The notes beneath the pieces were generated by a model, which saw nothing but the letters and a program-made list of their open reading frames with translations, did no database searches and was not told the origin of the DNA. A DNA stretch of 64,000 nucleotides from Gilliamella apis (GTDB lineage: Bacteria; Pseudomonadota; Gammaproteobacteria; Enterobacterales; Orbaceae), in assembly GCF_030758615.1 (NCBI RefSeq), contig NZ_CP132381.1, positions 124,001 to 188,000 of the forward strand, given 5' to 3'. A program made the translations under genes and the position numbers. Below, piece after piece: positions 10,601-20,157 of this stretch (positions are counted from its first letter, which is position 1; each line of letters opens with the position of its first letter).

Positions 10601-13600
10601 TGATACACTGACCCAACAAGCTAAAGTGGTTTCAGCACAAAGTATTGCCATTAATTCAAATCAATCAGATAGAACTCATATCAAAACTGATGCCAACCAT
10701 CAACCAGGCACCATTACGTCGATTCTGCCAAAACCGACAACAACAATTGAAGAGGATTTACCTCATCAGGAAAATAATCCCCCTGCCGTTGATGAATCGA
10801 CACTACCTGAAGCCGGCAATGACATAACACCATCGAAAACCATTAGTGTTTATGAGCCGGACTTAACCTTACCAGATAATAGCTTATGGATAGTCAATAA
10901 AGAGACTGACAAAAATTATATTGTTGAAACCGATCCGCGTTTTACTAACCGTAAAAAATGGTTAAGTTCTGATTATATGATTAATCGTCTAAGTGGCAAC
11001 CCAGATTCAGTATTAAAACGGTTAGGAGATGGTTACTATGAACAACAACTTATTCAACAACAAATTGTTGGCTTAACCGGTCACCGTTACTTGCACGGCT
11101 ATAAATCTGATATGGAACAATATCAGGCATTAATGGATGCGGGTATCAGTTTTGCTAAAGAATTTGGTATTGCAATTGGGGTGGAATTAACCGGCGAGCA
11201 AATGCGGGCATTAACCAACGATATCGTCTTGTTAGTGAAAAAAAGCATTATGGTAAATGGTCAACCAACTGAGGTACTTGTACCACAAGTCTATATGGTT
11301 AACCGACCTCAATTAGGTACTGATGGCGCATTAATTGCGGGTGACAATATTTTTGTTAAAGGTGAACAACTCAATAACACCGGCTTAATTGCCGCCAAAC
11401 AAGATGCGTTATTACAAGGCCATGATGTCACTAACAAAGGGACCATCTATGGTGACCGAATTCAAATTGAAGCCGAAAATGATATTACCAATTTGGGTCA
11501 CCTATTTGGTGACAAATTAGTTTATTTATCAGCCGATAACGATATTAATTTATTATCAAGCACGCGTACCCAAACCCGCGATCGAAATCGGCTGACCAAT
11601 ATTGATCAGGCCAGTACGATTTTGGTGAATAATGGCAATATTGTGATTGATGCCGGTCACGATATTAATGCAAAAGCCGGTTATATTGTCAATAATGGCA
11701 ACGAAGGTAACACTTGGTTACAAGCTGGCCATAACATAGGCTTTACTACCGCAGAGCTGGAAGAAAAATTTGATATTACCAGTAAAAAAGATTATCGCAG
11801 AACAAACGAAAAAAGCGTTGTAGGTACACAAATTACAGCGGCTAATAATGTTCAGTTAACTGCTGGTAACGATATAACAGCTAAAACCGTAGACATTGCT
11901 ACCGGTAATCACCTTGGTTTACAAGCAGGAAATGATATCAGTATAGAAGCTTCAAAAGAGCACTTTGATTTAGATGAATTTCATAAAAGTAAATCTAAAG
12001 GCTTTTTGAGTAAAACAAAAAGTAGTTCACATACAGTAATAGATAATAATACTTCTAAAGGAAGTGAACTAAGTGCCAATAGTGTAACAATAAAAGCAGG
12101 GCATGATTTAGATATATCGGGCAGCATGGTAATAGGGGCGCAAGATGTCTACCTCAATGCGGGTAATAATGTAAATATTGAAGCGGCAGAAGAAACTTAT
12201 TACCGCTATGAGAAACAAAAAACAAAAACATCTGGAGTATCAACAAGTTCAAAAGGAATAAGTGTTGGTTCGCAATCAACCAAGGCTACCTCAACCTCTA
12301 ATGAAGTTAATCAATCTCAAGCAGGCAGTTTAGTCGGTACCTCCGGTGGTAATGTGATTATCTCGGCCAATAAACAAGTAACCATTAGTGGCAGTGACAT
12401 TATTGCCGGTCGAGCAGAAGGTGATGATAAACGCGCCACAGGTCATATAGACATCAGTGGTGAAGATATTTCGATTATCCCTGGCCATGATATTGTTGAT
12501 AGAAAACAGACTTTCAAATCAAAATCTTCGGGTGTTGGTATTTCGTTTAGTAATCCAATAACTGAGAGTGTGCAAAATATTCATGATATTTTCAAATCCT
12601 CAGGTAATAAGGTTGAAAAAGCGAAACAATTTACCGGTGAACTGGCTGCATTAGCTATGGATATAGGTAACCCAGCCTCATCCCCAATTTCATACCATAA
12701 ATCGTCAACGAAAAGTGAATCAAGTTTACACGGTGAATATAGTAACGGTAGCACATTAACTGCAGCTGGCAATATACAACTTCATGCCACTAATAGTCAG
12801 GAAAGGGATGCACAAGGACAATTAACGCATGGCGATGTCGTCATTAGTGGAAGTGACTTAACCGCCGGTGAAGCCATCATTATTGATGCTAATCGTCACG
12901 TCATTATTGAAACTGCTACCGATAAACAATCGGAATACAGTAAAACTAAAAGTAAAAACTGGAGTGCAACGACGGCTGGACCAACGGCGGGCTCATCAGT
13001 ACGATTTATCAATGGTAGCCCAAATCATGGTGCAAGCATCTTACCATTTGGTAGTGAAAGCTCAGGGAATCGAAGTAATAGTGATGTAGTGGGTCAAAAT
13101 GCCTCCACGCTCACGGCAAATAACATTGCCATCAATAGCCATGAAGGCAACATCGACATTAAAGGTAGCCTATTAAATACTCAAGATGATATCAACTTAC
13201 GTGCGGAAAAAGGCAATATTGATATTGGTGCTAGTACGAATCAATCACATAGTGAAAGTAAAGGTTACAATAAAGTCGTAGGTGAATTAAATGGCAATGG
13301 CTACAGTGGTACAGTTGGCTACCAACACTCCCGTTATAAAGAATTAGAAGATAAAGCAACACAAAGCAATATCCGTAGTGGACTAAACAGTGCTAAAGGC
13401 AATATCAATGTTATTGCTGGTGATGACGTCAAACTAGCGGGTGTCGATATTACCGCTGGTAAATCAGTAAACTTAACGGGTAAAAATGTCATTATGGAAA
13501 CCAGTGAGGACAATATTTACCAAAAAGTAGAGACTCAAAATAAACAATATGGAGTAACAGTCTCGGCCTCTGGTTATGCGGTCACCGCAGCACAGTCAAT

Positions 13601-16286
13601 TGAAAAAGCAGCAAAAGCGATTGAAAATAAGGAAGATAAACGTTTAGCCGCTATTTATATGGCACAAGCCGGTGTAAATGCGGCACAAGCTGATTTAAAT
13701 ATGTCCGATGCACCGGTAGAAGTAAATCAACCAACAGCAAACGCGGAGAGTAATGCTAATGGTGGTGGCTCTTCTTTGATTAAAGTCAACGCAAGCATAA
13801 CCGCTGATAATTCAAAACAAAAAACAGAGTATAACAGTCATACTCAAGCCGGTACGGTTATTCATGCTGGTCAAAATGTGAATATCAATGCAAAAGAAAA
13901 TATTGAAGGCAAAGGCGTTAAAATTATAGGTAAAGATGTCAATCTCAATGCGGGTAATGATATCAAATTTGACTCAGCAAACAGCACTGAAAAATTGAAA
14001 AGCACGGATTCTGGCAGTCACTATGGTGTTGGTGTCGGCTTTGGATTAGTGGGCGGGCAAAATGGTTTTTCAATTGAGTTAGCCGCCAGTCAATCCAAAG
14101 GTAAAGAAAACGGTACCAGTGATATCAATCACAACAGCACCATCACCGCCAGTAATACACTTAACATCCAGAGTGGTCGAGATGTTATTTTAACGGGCGC
14201 GGAGCTGTCTGGTGAGCAAGTCATTGCCGATATAGGTCGTCACTTAACCATCAGTAGTGAACAAGATAAAGAAAAATATGATGCTAAACACACCAGTGTT
14301 GGTGCAAGTGCCAGCATCTGTGTACCGCCATTTTGCTATGGTGCAAGTAGTGCGAGTGCTAATTTTGCTCAAGACCGGATGAAGAGTAATTATGAATCGG
14401 TTAACGAGCAATCGGGCATATTTGCTGGTAGTGGTGGTTATGATATTACTGTGGGTGAACATACCCAACTAAATGGTGCGGTGATAGCCTCTGAAGCTGA
14501 CCGGTCAAAAAATCGCTTAGATACCGGCACTATTGGCTTTACTGATATTAAAAACAAAGCCGAATATGATGTCAGTAGCGCCTCGGGCTCTATTGGGGTA
14601 AGTAAAGGACCTGGTAGTGGTGGTTTTTCACCGACTAGTGGCCAACCAACCGTTTATGACCATAACGATGAAGCCTCGAATATTACGCACTCGGCAATCA
14701 GTGACGGTGAGTTAATCATTCGTGACCAAGATAAGCAAACACAAGATATTAATGAACTTAGTCGTGATACCGAAAATGCCCATAGTAAGCTCAAACCTAT
14801 CTTTAATAAAGAGGATGAACAGACCAAACAAAACATTGTCACTAGCTTACAAGAGTTAGCGTCACAGGTTAAAGAGCTTGAACGCACCATTCATAAAGAT
14901 GCCGGTAAAGACTCAAAAGATGGTAAAATGGGCAATGACTTTAGTAAAGGGGTTGACTCAGCCGTAGCAATTATTACCAGCATTATCACTGGCGATATTG
15001 CTGGTGGCCTTGCTGGCGCCAGTGCTCCATGGTTAGCGGAGCAGATAAAACTGCATACAGGCGATAATGAAGCTGCAAGGTTAATTGCGCATTCCATACT
15101 CGGCGCAGTGGTTGCGGAACTACAAGGTAACTCAGGACTTGCCGGTGGAGCTGGTGCTGTGGTCGGAGAAATAGCAGCAGATATCATCCGCAAACAACTG
15201 TATGGCAAAGAAGTCAAAGATTTAACCGAAGAGGAAAAAGAAACCATAAGTGCACTATCTCAACTAGCCTCCGGCCTTGCGGTAGCTGCCGGCGGTGGTA
15301 ATATTGGCGATGCTAGTGCAGCTATTAGCAGCAGTAAAAATGCAGTTGAGAATAATTACGTTAATGTTGGTTTAGCTATGGTTAAAGCCGCAGAAGCGGT
15401 ATGTAACGGAGATAAAGCCTGTGAACAGCAGGTTATCAAGGAGGGAATAGATAGTTATAATGAAATGATAATAGAAGGTGGTACGCTACAAGTAATAGTT
15501 TTGGGAACGCTTATTGTAGCTCCAGCCGCTATTGCAGCAGCAGAAGCGGGAATGGCTGCTTGTTCCGTTAATCCAGTATTATGCGCAAATCAAGTAGCAA
15601 TTTGGGTGATGGAAACTATTGGCGCAGAAGCAATGCCTGCTGCTGGGTTGGGAATGAGTGCGGCTGAATTGGCTAAGTCATTATCTAAAGCGCAATTAAA
15701 AGAACTATCAGCGTTAATGGCAATGGAAAAAAGTGGAGAACTTACGCCTGGACTAGCTAAAAAACTAAAAGAGTTTCTTAATAAAACACCTGAAACAAAT
15801 ATTGTCACCAAAGGATCTTCCGCTACAAATAAGGTTGTAGTAAATGAGAAAGGCTTGGAGAATGCTGGAAAGGGAACGAATAGTGCAACACAGGCTGATG
15901 CAGCAAAATATTTTGGGCAAGAGCGAAAATATTGGAGCAAAGATCCTATAGAGTTTAATGGTAATAAGGTTTATCAACGTAATGATTTGTTTGATCCGAA
16001 TTTGATGACAACTTGGACAGATAAAGGGAAAATAATTGAAGGAACAAATTTAGAAAGAATGGCATCTGGTCGAGCACCTATTGGTCATGATGGAAATCCG
16101 ATTAATTTACACCATATGACACAAAATAAAAATGGAGCTATTGCTGAAGTTACGCAAACATTTCATCAACAAAATAAAACTGTGATTCATGTTAATCCTA
16201 ATACTATTCCTTCGGGAATTAATAGAGGTGAGTTCAATAAATGGAAAACTCAATATTGGATCGAAAGAGCAAAAACATATAGGTAA
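4643..16286 (+). pseudogene. Giant TpsA/CdiA filamentous haemagglutinin-type exoprotein with one internal frameshift
   Basis: Restored length about 3880 residues. Seen in order: an extended signal-peptide region (MNKKLYRVIFNKKRG), a second hydrophobic signal (about 50-72), the TPS secretion domain (about 80-320, including NPSGITCNGCGF), then very long FHA-type beta-helix repeats rich in DN.Q and LNN steps. These are followed by the second haemagglutinin block with INAKENIEGKGV-like units, a pretoxin region with VENN (15345-15356), and a C-terminal nuclease-like tip. AAGGAA precedes ATG 4643; ATG 4646 is equally possible. The reading frame breaks at about 8131-8134, where one extra base (probably G8132) shifts frame 4643-8152 into frame 8103-16286. 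Known CdiA proteins deliver their tip into neighbouring cells by contact. The tail reads intact, so a repaired gene could be functional. Confidence 0.88.
15357..16286 (+). other. CdiA C-terminal toxin region: VENN-delimited, LHH-type nuclease domain
   Basis: This is the part of tpsA downstream of VENN, about 309 residues. The first half is a hydrophobic, alanine-rich segment (residues like VIVLGTLIVAPAAIAAAEAG), which in CDI toxins is often the cytoplasm-entry domain. The last 100 residues contain GHDGNPINLHHMTQ (LHH at 16107-16115), the signature of the LHH branch of the HNH/EndoVII nuclease superfamily, with another His in TFHQQNK. The predicted activity is DNA or RNA cleavage in the target cell. 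It is followed after 5 bases by a SUKH immunity gene, which supports the toxin call. Confidence 0.78.
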
Positions 16287-16291
16287 AAATT

Positions 16292-16753
16292 ATGAATGAA
16301 ATAACAAAAAATGTACTAATTGAATTCATCAATAAAAACGAAAATATAGTTAATTTTGGTACTCCGGAAGATGCGGTTGATGAATCATGGATTTTAAAAG
16401 CTGAAAAATATTTAGGTTTTCCTTTAACTACTTCTTATAAATGGTTTTTACGTGAATACCGTGGTGGTGAAATATGTGGAGAGGAAATATACAGCATTTA
16501 CGGATTAGATTTTGAATCGGTTAATGGTGGGGATATTGTTTATCATCATATCATTGATATGAAAAATAACATTATAAAAAACACACAACTTGTTGTTAGC
16601 CAAACAGATTTTGGTGATGTGTATTATTTTGATTATACTAAATTTGATAATGGGGAATGTCCAATATACATTATGTTCCCATCTGCTGAATGTAAGTTTT
16701 ATGCTACTAATTTTTATGAATTTTTATATAAAAGAATTAAAGATTATTTATAA
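16292..16753 (+). CDS. SMI1/KNR4 (SUKH-1) family immunity protein
   Basis: 153 residues beginning five bases after the tpsA stop codon, in the position of cdiI. The sequence fits the SUKH fold: an early W-I-L-KAEKYLGFPL segment, the SYKWFLREYRGGEI block (usually Y..FL...GGG), an acidic middle with DFGDVYYFD, and FYEFLYKRI at the end. SUKH proteins are common immunity proteins for polymorphic nuclease toxins. It is therefore most likely the antidote of the LHH nuclease tip upstream, acting in the cytoplasm. Base composition is lower in GC than tpsA, as is usual for exchanged toxin-immunity modules. The pairing with this toxin rests on position. Confidence 0.83.
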   Translation: MNEITKNVLIEFINKNENIVNFGTPEDAVDESWILKAEKYLGFPLTTSYKWFLREYRGGEICGEEIYSIYGLDFESVNGGDIVYHHIIDMKNNIIKNTQLVVSQTDFGDVYYFDYTKFDNGECPIYIMFPSAECKFYATNFYEFLYKRIKDYL

Positions 16754-16764
16754 GTTATAGTTTT

Positions 16765-16930
16765 TTAAACTCGTAAATCAATCTCTATAATCAACTTGCC
16801 CTGTTCAATCTTAATGATAACAGGGCTGCCCACATAAAAGCCTATCTGCTCCAGCCACCTGCCTTTAATGGTCAGTTGTGGTCGTGGGTTAGGTTTTATG
16901 CCTTGTGGCACGTAGCCAATGGTATAAATT
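16765..16930 (-). pseudogene. Truncated SymE-like gene (C-terminal half)
   Basis: The minus strand encodes YTIGYVPQG, then a SymE-domain core (PQLTIKGRWLEQIGF, G.PVIIKIEQGKLII) and a stop at 16765. The frame stays open upstream to about 17100 but loses similarity at about 16930, where the other strand begins to encode a toxin tail. No start codon belongs to the SymE part. It is best read as a symE copy whose 5' end was replaced by the orphan toxin cassette. An intact relative lies at 17362-17595 in the same orientation. SymE of E. coli is an SOS-induced type I toxin with an AbrB-like fold. Confidence 0.65.
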
Positions 16931-17104
16931 GGTAAAGCAGCGTTTAAGTCACAAGCTGAATTACAAAAAACAATATTGCATGAATTACATCGCTTATATA
17001 CATCATCCTCCGCAGGTGGCGTATCTGGAGCTTTAGCAGCACAAGAAGCAAAAGCTGCATTTGATTTTGCAGAAAAAGCATCAAATATTTTAGGGAACAA
17101 ATAA
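16928..17104 (+). pseudogene. Orphan CDI/polymorphic-toxin C-terminal fragment
   Basis: An open stretch without a start codon, closed by TAA at 17102. It encodes about 58 residues with AELQKTILHELHRLYTS, a glycine-serine patch and [18 protein letters not shown]. It ends one base before the ATG of a small zinc-ribbon gene. This arrangement, a displaced toxin tail followed at once by an immunity gene and set behind the functional toxin and immunity pair, is the classic orphan module of CDI loci. The 5' end abuts the truncated symE. The toxin class was not recognised, and activity is unlikely without the delivery part. Confidence 0.5.
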
Positions 17105-17105
17105 T

Positions 17106-17309
17106 ATGAGTAGTGAAACAGTTATGAAATGGATTGAAGCAGGAAAAAGTATTGCTACAGATCCAACAATAAAAGTACTTTGCCCTGTGTGCCAAAAAAC
17201 TTATTTGCAGGTAACGGATATTTCAAATGAAAATAATCCTTCTGAAATTGAGCGTCAGATGTTATGTAACAAGTGCGGGGCATTTAATGCTCTTAGATTG
17301 ACCCGATAA
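17106..17309 (+). CDS. Small zinc-ribbon protein, putative orphan immunity protein
   Basis: 67 residues. Two CxxC knuckles (CPVCQ at about 30-34 and CNKCG at about 57-61) are spaced like a zinc ribbon. Residues 1-25 form a charged helix (MSSETVMKWIEAGKSIA). It starts one base after the stop of the orphan toxin tail and is followed by a strong terminator, so the two were probably transcribed together. Position suggests an immunity protein that protects against the toxin from which the tail was left. No family was recognised with confidence, and a regulatory or DNA-binding role is also possible. Confidence 0.6.
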   Translation: MSSETVMKWIEAGKSIATDPTIKVLCPVCQKTYLQVTDISNENNPSEIERQMLCNKCGAFNALRLTR

Positions 17310-17316
17310 ACCCTAT

Positions 17317-17353
17317 AAAAATAAGATCCCCACGCTGTGGGGATCTTATTTTT
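17317..17353. terminator. Strong bidirectional terminator
   Basis: A 17-bp perfect stem (left arm 17317-17333, GATCCCCAC core; right arm 17337-17353) with a GCT loop and a T-run on both strands. It closes the zinc-ribbon gene and the convergent symE-like gene. Confidence 0.92.
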
Positions 17354-17361
17354 ATCCATTT

Positions 17362-17595
17362 CTAGATCTGCATAGCAAGTTCAATAATTAACTTATCCTG
17401 CTCAACCTTAATGATGACCGGGTGCCCAGCAAAGAAGCCTATCTGCTCAAGCCAGCGCTCCTTAATAGTGAGCTGCGGCTGGGGGTTGCTAAATCCGCCG
17501 TTAGGTGTGTAACCAATAGTATAAAACCGCTCGGTGGGTAGCGGTGTCGATTCTTTGCATGTGGTTGATTTTAGCTTAGAATATACTTTAGACAT
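17362..17595 (-). CDS. SymE-like toxin-domain protein
   Basis: 77 residues from ATG 17595, chosen because AAGAG lies 7 bases before it; the frame continues upstream to 17625. Residues 28-77 form a SymE-type core (YTIGYTPNGG, PQLTIKERWLEQIGFFAGHPV, IIKVEQDKLII). In E. coli, SymE is kept off by the antisense RNA SymR and binds nucleic acid. SymE-domain proteins are also frequent in polymorphic-toxin loci, where their job is unclear. The copy at 16765 shares most of the core, so the pair arose by duplication or independent capture. I saw no SymR-like RNA, but could not test for one. Confidence 0.75.
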   Translation of the reverse strand: MSKVYSKLKSTTCKESTPLPTERFYTIGYTPNGGFSNPQPQLTIKERWLEQIGFFAGHPVIIKVEQDKLIIELAMQI

Positions 17596-17760
17596 AGTTA
17601 GCTCTTTTACACATAATTCTCGCAAACTCTACCATTTCATTCATATCCTAATATCAATAAGACGGTATACACTCCTCAATAATTTTTACAAAATAAACCT
17701 AAATAAAGCAAATCAAAATAACCATTATCTAAAAAATATAATCACCAATTAGAACTGTTA

Positions 17761-17868
17761 CTGGTAATGACAGTTTTTCACCGATTGGTGGATAACCTCG
17801 TTTATTACCACAACGATGAAGTATTGAATATCATTCATTCAACAATAAGCAATGGTGAATTAATCATG
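17761..17868 (+). pseudogene. Decayed tpsA fragment
   Basis: About 108 bases align with tpsA 14611-14720, including ACGATGAAG and GGTGA.TTAATCAT, but with many substitutions and small deletions that put stops in every frame. In one frame DHNDEASNITHSAISDGELI of tpsA is mirrored as YHNDEVLNIIHSTISNGELI. It marks the right border of the CDI island and shows that a second tpsA tail once stood here. Confidence 0.7.
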
Positions 17869-17937
17869 TTGCTATATTTTATTGGGGAATAATATAAAAT
17901 AAACATTTCTAAGTCGCATGCGCAAGTCACTAACTTT

Positions 17938-17969
17938 TACCTAGGTATGGCAAAGATTATGCCTAGGTA
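17938..17969. repeat. Inverted repeat (hairpin) at the island edge
   Basis: TACCTAGGTAT, a 10-base loop, then ATGCCTAGGTA: 11-bp arms with one G-T wobble. There is no T-run, so it is not a standard terminator. It could be an operator or an RNA end structure. Confidence 0.45.
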
Positions 17970-18142
17970 GTTGATATCAGAAACAATTTCACCATTAATT
18001 ATCTTTTTTAGTCTTTTTACATGACACTATTGAGCTATCATTTGTTATGATTTTAGTGACTTTGCCTGCTTTCTATTCGCATTACAGCCAGAATTATTGC
18101 ATAATACACGGCGAATAAAATGCAGAATCTAAAGGTATAAAT

Positions 18143-19138
18143 ATGGAACTTCTTTGCCCTGCTGGCTCGTTACCATCATTAAAAATAGCAATCGATAACG
18201 GTGCTGATGCCGTTTATATTGGTTTGAAAGATGATACCAATGCTCGCCATTTTGCGGGATTAAATTTTAATGAAAAGCGTTTAATTGAAGCATCTGAATA
18301 TGTACATAAGCATGGTAAAAAGTTACACATCGCAATTAATACCTTCGCTCATCCGGAAAACTTTGAACGCTGGCAATATGCAGTCGATACAGCGGCGAAT
18401 ATTGGCGCCGATGCCCTAATCATTGCTGATTTAGCCATGCTTGATTATGCAGCTGAAAAACATCCTAATCTTGAGCGCCATGTCTCGGTTCAAGCATCAT
18501 CAACCAATGAAGAATCAATTAAGTTTTATCATAATAACTTTCAGGTACATCGTATTGTTTTACCGCGAGTGTTATCCATGCATCAAGTAAAACAGTTATC
18601 ACAAGTCTCTCCAGTACCATTGGAAGTATTTGCATTCGGTAGTTTATGTATTATGGCAGAAGGTCGCTGTTATTTATCTTCATATTTAACCGGCGAATCC
18701 CCCAATACAGTAGGAGCTTGTTCACCAGCAAAATTTGTCCGTTGGGAAGAGACCGATAAAGGGCTTGAATCTAGACTAAATAATGTATTAATCGATTGCC
18801 ATAAGAAAGGTGAAAATGCGGGTTACCCAACCTTATGTAAAGGACGCTATTTTGTTGGCGATGAACTGTATCACCCGATTGAAGAACCAACAAGTTTAAA
18901 TACCATTGAACTGTTACCTGAACTATTTGCTGCCAACATTGCCTCAGTAAAAATTGAGGGTCGGCAGCGTAGTCCAGCTTATGTGGAACAAGTAACCAAA
19001 GTTTGGCGACAAGCTATTGATCGTTATAAAGCTAATCCTCAAACATTCCAAGCAGAAAAGAACTGGATGGATACATTAGGATCAGTATCAGAAGGCACAC
19101 AAACAACATTAGGTGCTTACCATCGTAAATGGCAATAA
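18143..19138 (+). CDS. ubiU: O2-independent ubiquinone hydroxylation factor UbiU (peptidase U32 family)
   Basis: 331 residues, the same length as E. coli UbiU (YhbU). Seen: MELLCPAGSLPSLKIAIDNG, the U32 opening, and the iron-sulfur cysteines in CIMAEGRC, VGACSP and the later LCKGRYF, matching the four-cysteine ligand set known for UbiU. With UbiV it forms a 4Fe-4S heterodimer that introduces hydroxyls into the ubiquinone ring without oxygen, using prephenate as donor. It is followed by ubiV and the CsdA-CsdE sulfur system. Annotated elsewhere as a collagenase-like protease, which is misleading. Confidence 0.96.
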   Translation: MELLCPAGSLPSLKIAIDNGADAVYIGLKDDTNARHFAGLNFNEKRLIEASEYVHKHGKKLHIAINTFAHPENFERWQYAVDTAANIGADALIIADLAMLDYAAEKHPNLERHVSVQASSTNEESIKFYHNNFQVHRIVLPRVLSMHQVKQLSQVSPVPLEVFAFGSLCIMAEGRCYLSSYLTGESPNTVGACSPAKFVRWEETDKGLESRLNNVLIDCHKKGENAGYPTLCKGRYFVGDELYHPIEEPTSLNTIELLPELFAANIASVKIEGRQRSPAYVEQVTKVWRQAIDRYKANPQTFQAEKNWMDTLGSVSEGTQTTLGAYHRKWQ

Positions 19139-19277
19139 AGCGTAAACATATTTACTCATATTTACCAATAAAATAAATATGATACTAATCTAGATGACTT
19201 TTGATATTAGCGCTAGAAAATAGCTATCAAACATTGACTATTTAAAATAATTAAATACAGATATAGTGAGCAAGACT

Positions 19278-20156
19278 ATGAAATATGCGTTAGGCCCTGT
19301 GCTTTATTATTGGCCTAAAATTGAAACCGAAGCTTTTTACCAAGCAGCAAAAGATAGTGACGCAGATATTATTTATATGGGCGAAACGGTATGCACCAAG
19401 CGTCGGGAAATGAAAGTACCTAATTGGTTAGATTTAGCCAAAGAAATTGCCAAATCTGGTAAACAAGTCGTACTTTCTACCCTAGCACTGCTTGAAGCGC
19501 CATCAGAACTAATTGATTTAAAACAACTAGTTAATAATGGTGATTTTTTAATTGAAGCTAATGATTTAGCAGCAATTAATGTCGCTCATGACAATAATTT
19601 ACCTTTTGTCGCGGGTCCGGCTATTAACTGTTATAACGCATTAACCCTAAAATTATTACAAAAACAAGGTATGGTGCGTTGGTGTATGCCAGTTGAACTT
19701 TCTCGCGATTGGTTAAGTAATGTTTTAAAACAATTTGATGCATTGAAAATTGAGCGCAATTTTGAAGTTGAAGTATTTAGTTATGGCTATTTACCATTAG
19801 CCTATTCTGCCCGCTGTTTTACTGCTAGATCGGAAGATAAACCAAAAGATAAATGTGAGACTTGCTGTATTAAATATCCCGTTGGTCGAGAAGTATTTTC
19901 TCAAGAACAACAAAAAGTATTTGTTCTTAACGGTATTCAAACACAAAGTGGCTACTGTTATAACTTAGGTAATAATCTAAAAGAGATGAAAGGATTAGTT
20001 GATATCGTGCGAATTTCTCCGCTTGGAATTGAAACACTCGAGGTAGTTAAGCAATTTAGAGCTAATGAAGAAGGACTAAATCCTTTACACATTGAACATA
20101 AACGAGACTGTAACGGTTATTGGAATGGAATTGCAGGACTTGAACTTACACAATAA
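19278..20156 (+). CDS. ubiV: O2-independent ubiquinone hydroxylation factor UbiV
   Basis: 292 residues from ATG 19278, exactly the length of E. coli UbiV (YhbV). A GTG at 19266 is in frame but has no ribosome site and would add four residues absent from relatives. The opening MKYALGPVLYYWPK, the cysteine in ETVCTKRR and the cluster C-x-n-CETCC (ARCFTARSEDKPKDKCETCC) carry the 4Fe-4S ligands. It is the partner of UbiU. The stop codon is one base from the ATG of csdA, so the two are translationally close. Confidence 0.95.
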   Translation: MKYALGPVLYYWPKIETEAFYQAAKDSDADIIYMGETVCTKRREMKVPNWLDLAKEIAKSGKQVVLSTLALLEAPSELIDLKQLVNNGDFLIEANDLAAINVAHDNNLPFVAGPAINCYNALTLKLLQKQGMVRWCMPVELSRDWLSNVLKQFDALKIERNFEVEVFSYGYLPLAYSARCFTARSEDKPKDKCETCCIKYPVGREVFSQEQQKVFVLNGIQTQSGYCYNLGNNLKEMKGLVDIVRISPLGIETLEVVKQFRANEEGLNPLHIEHKRDCNGYWNGIAGLELTQ

Positions 20157-20157
20157 T

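Larger units (their letters stand above)
17626..18142. other. 517-base gene-poor region between the CDI island and ubiU
   Basis: Contains a decayed tpsA scrap (17761-17868) and an AT-rich inverted repeat (17938-17969), both listed separately, and ends with the ubiU promoter region. No intact gene is visible. Confidence 0.65.

Noticed and set aside
14891..15247. Long minus-strand open frames inside tpsA
   Set aside because: They are shadows of the repeat-rich, low-stop coding strand. They have no ribosome sites and no recognisable protein motifs.
16928..17100. N-terminal extension of the minus-strand SymE-like frame
   Set aside because: The residues have no SymE similarity, and the plus strand encodes the orphan toxin tail here, so the extension is a shadow.
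18020..18060. FNR site before ubiU
   Set aside because: TTGAGCTATCATTT matches only one half-site; too weak to claim.
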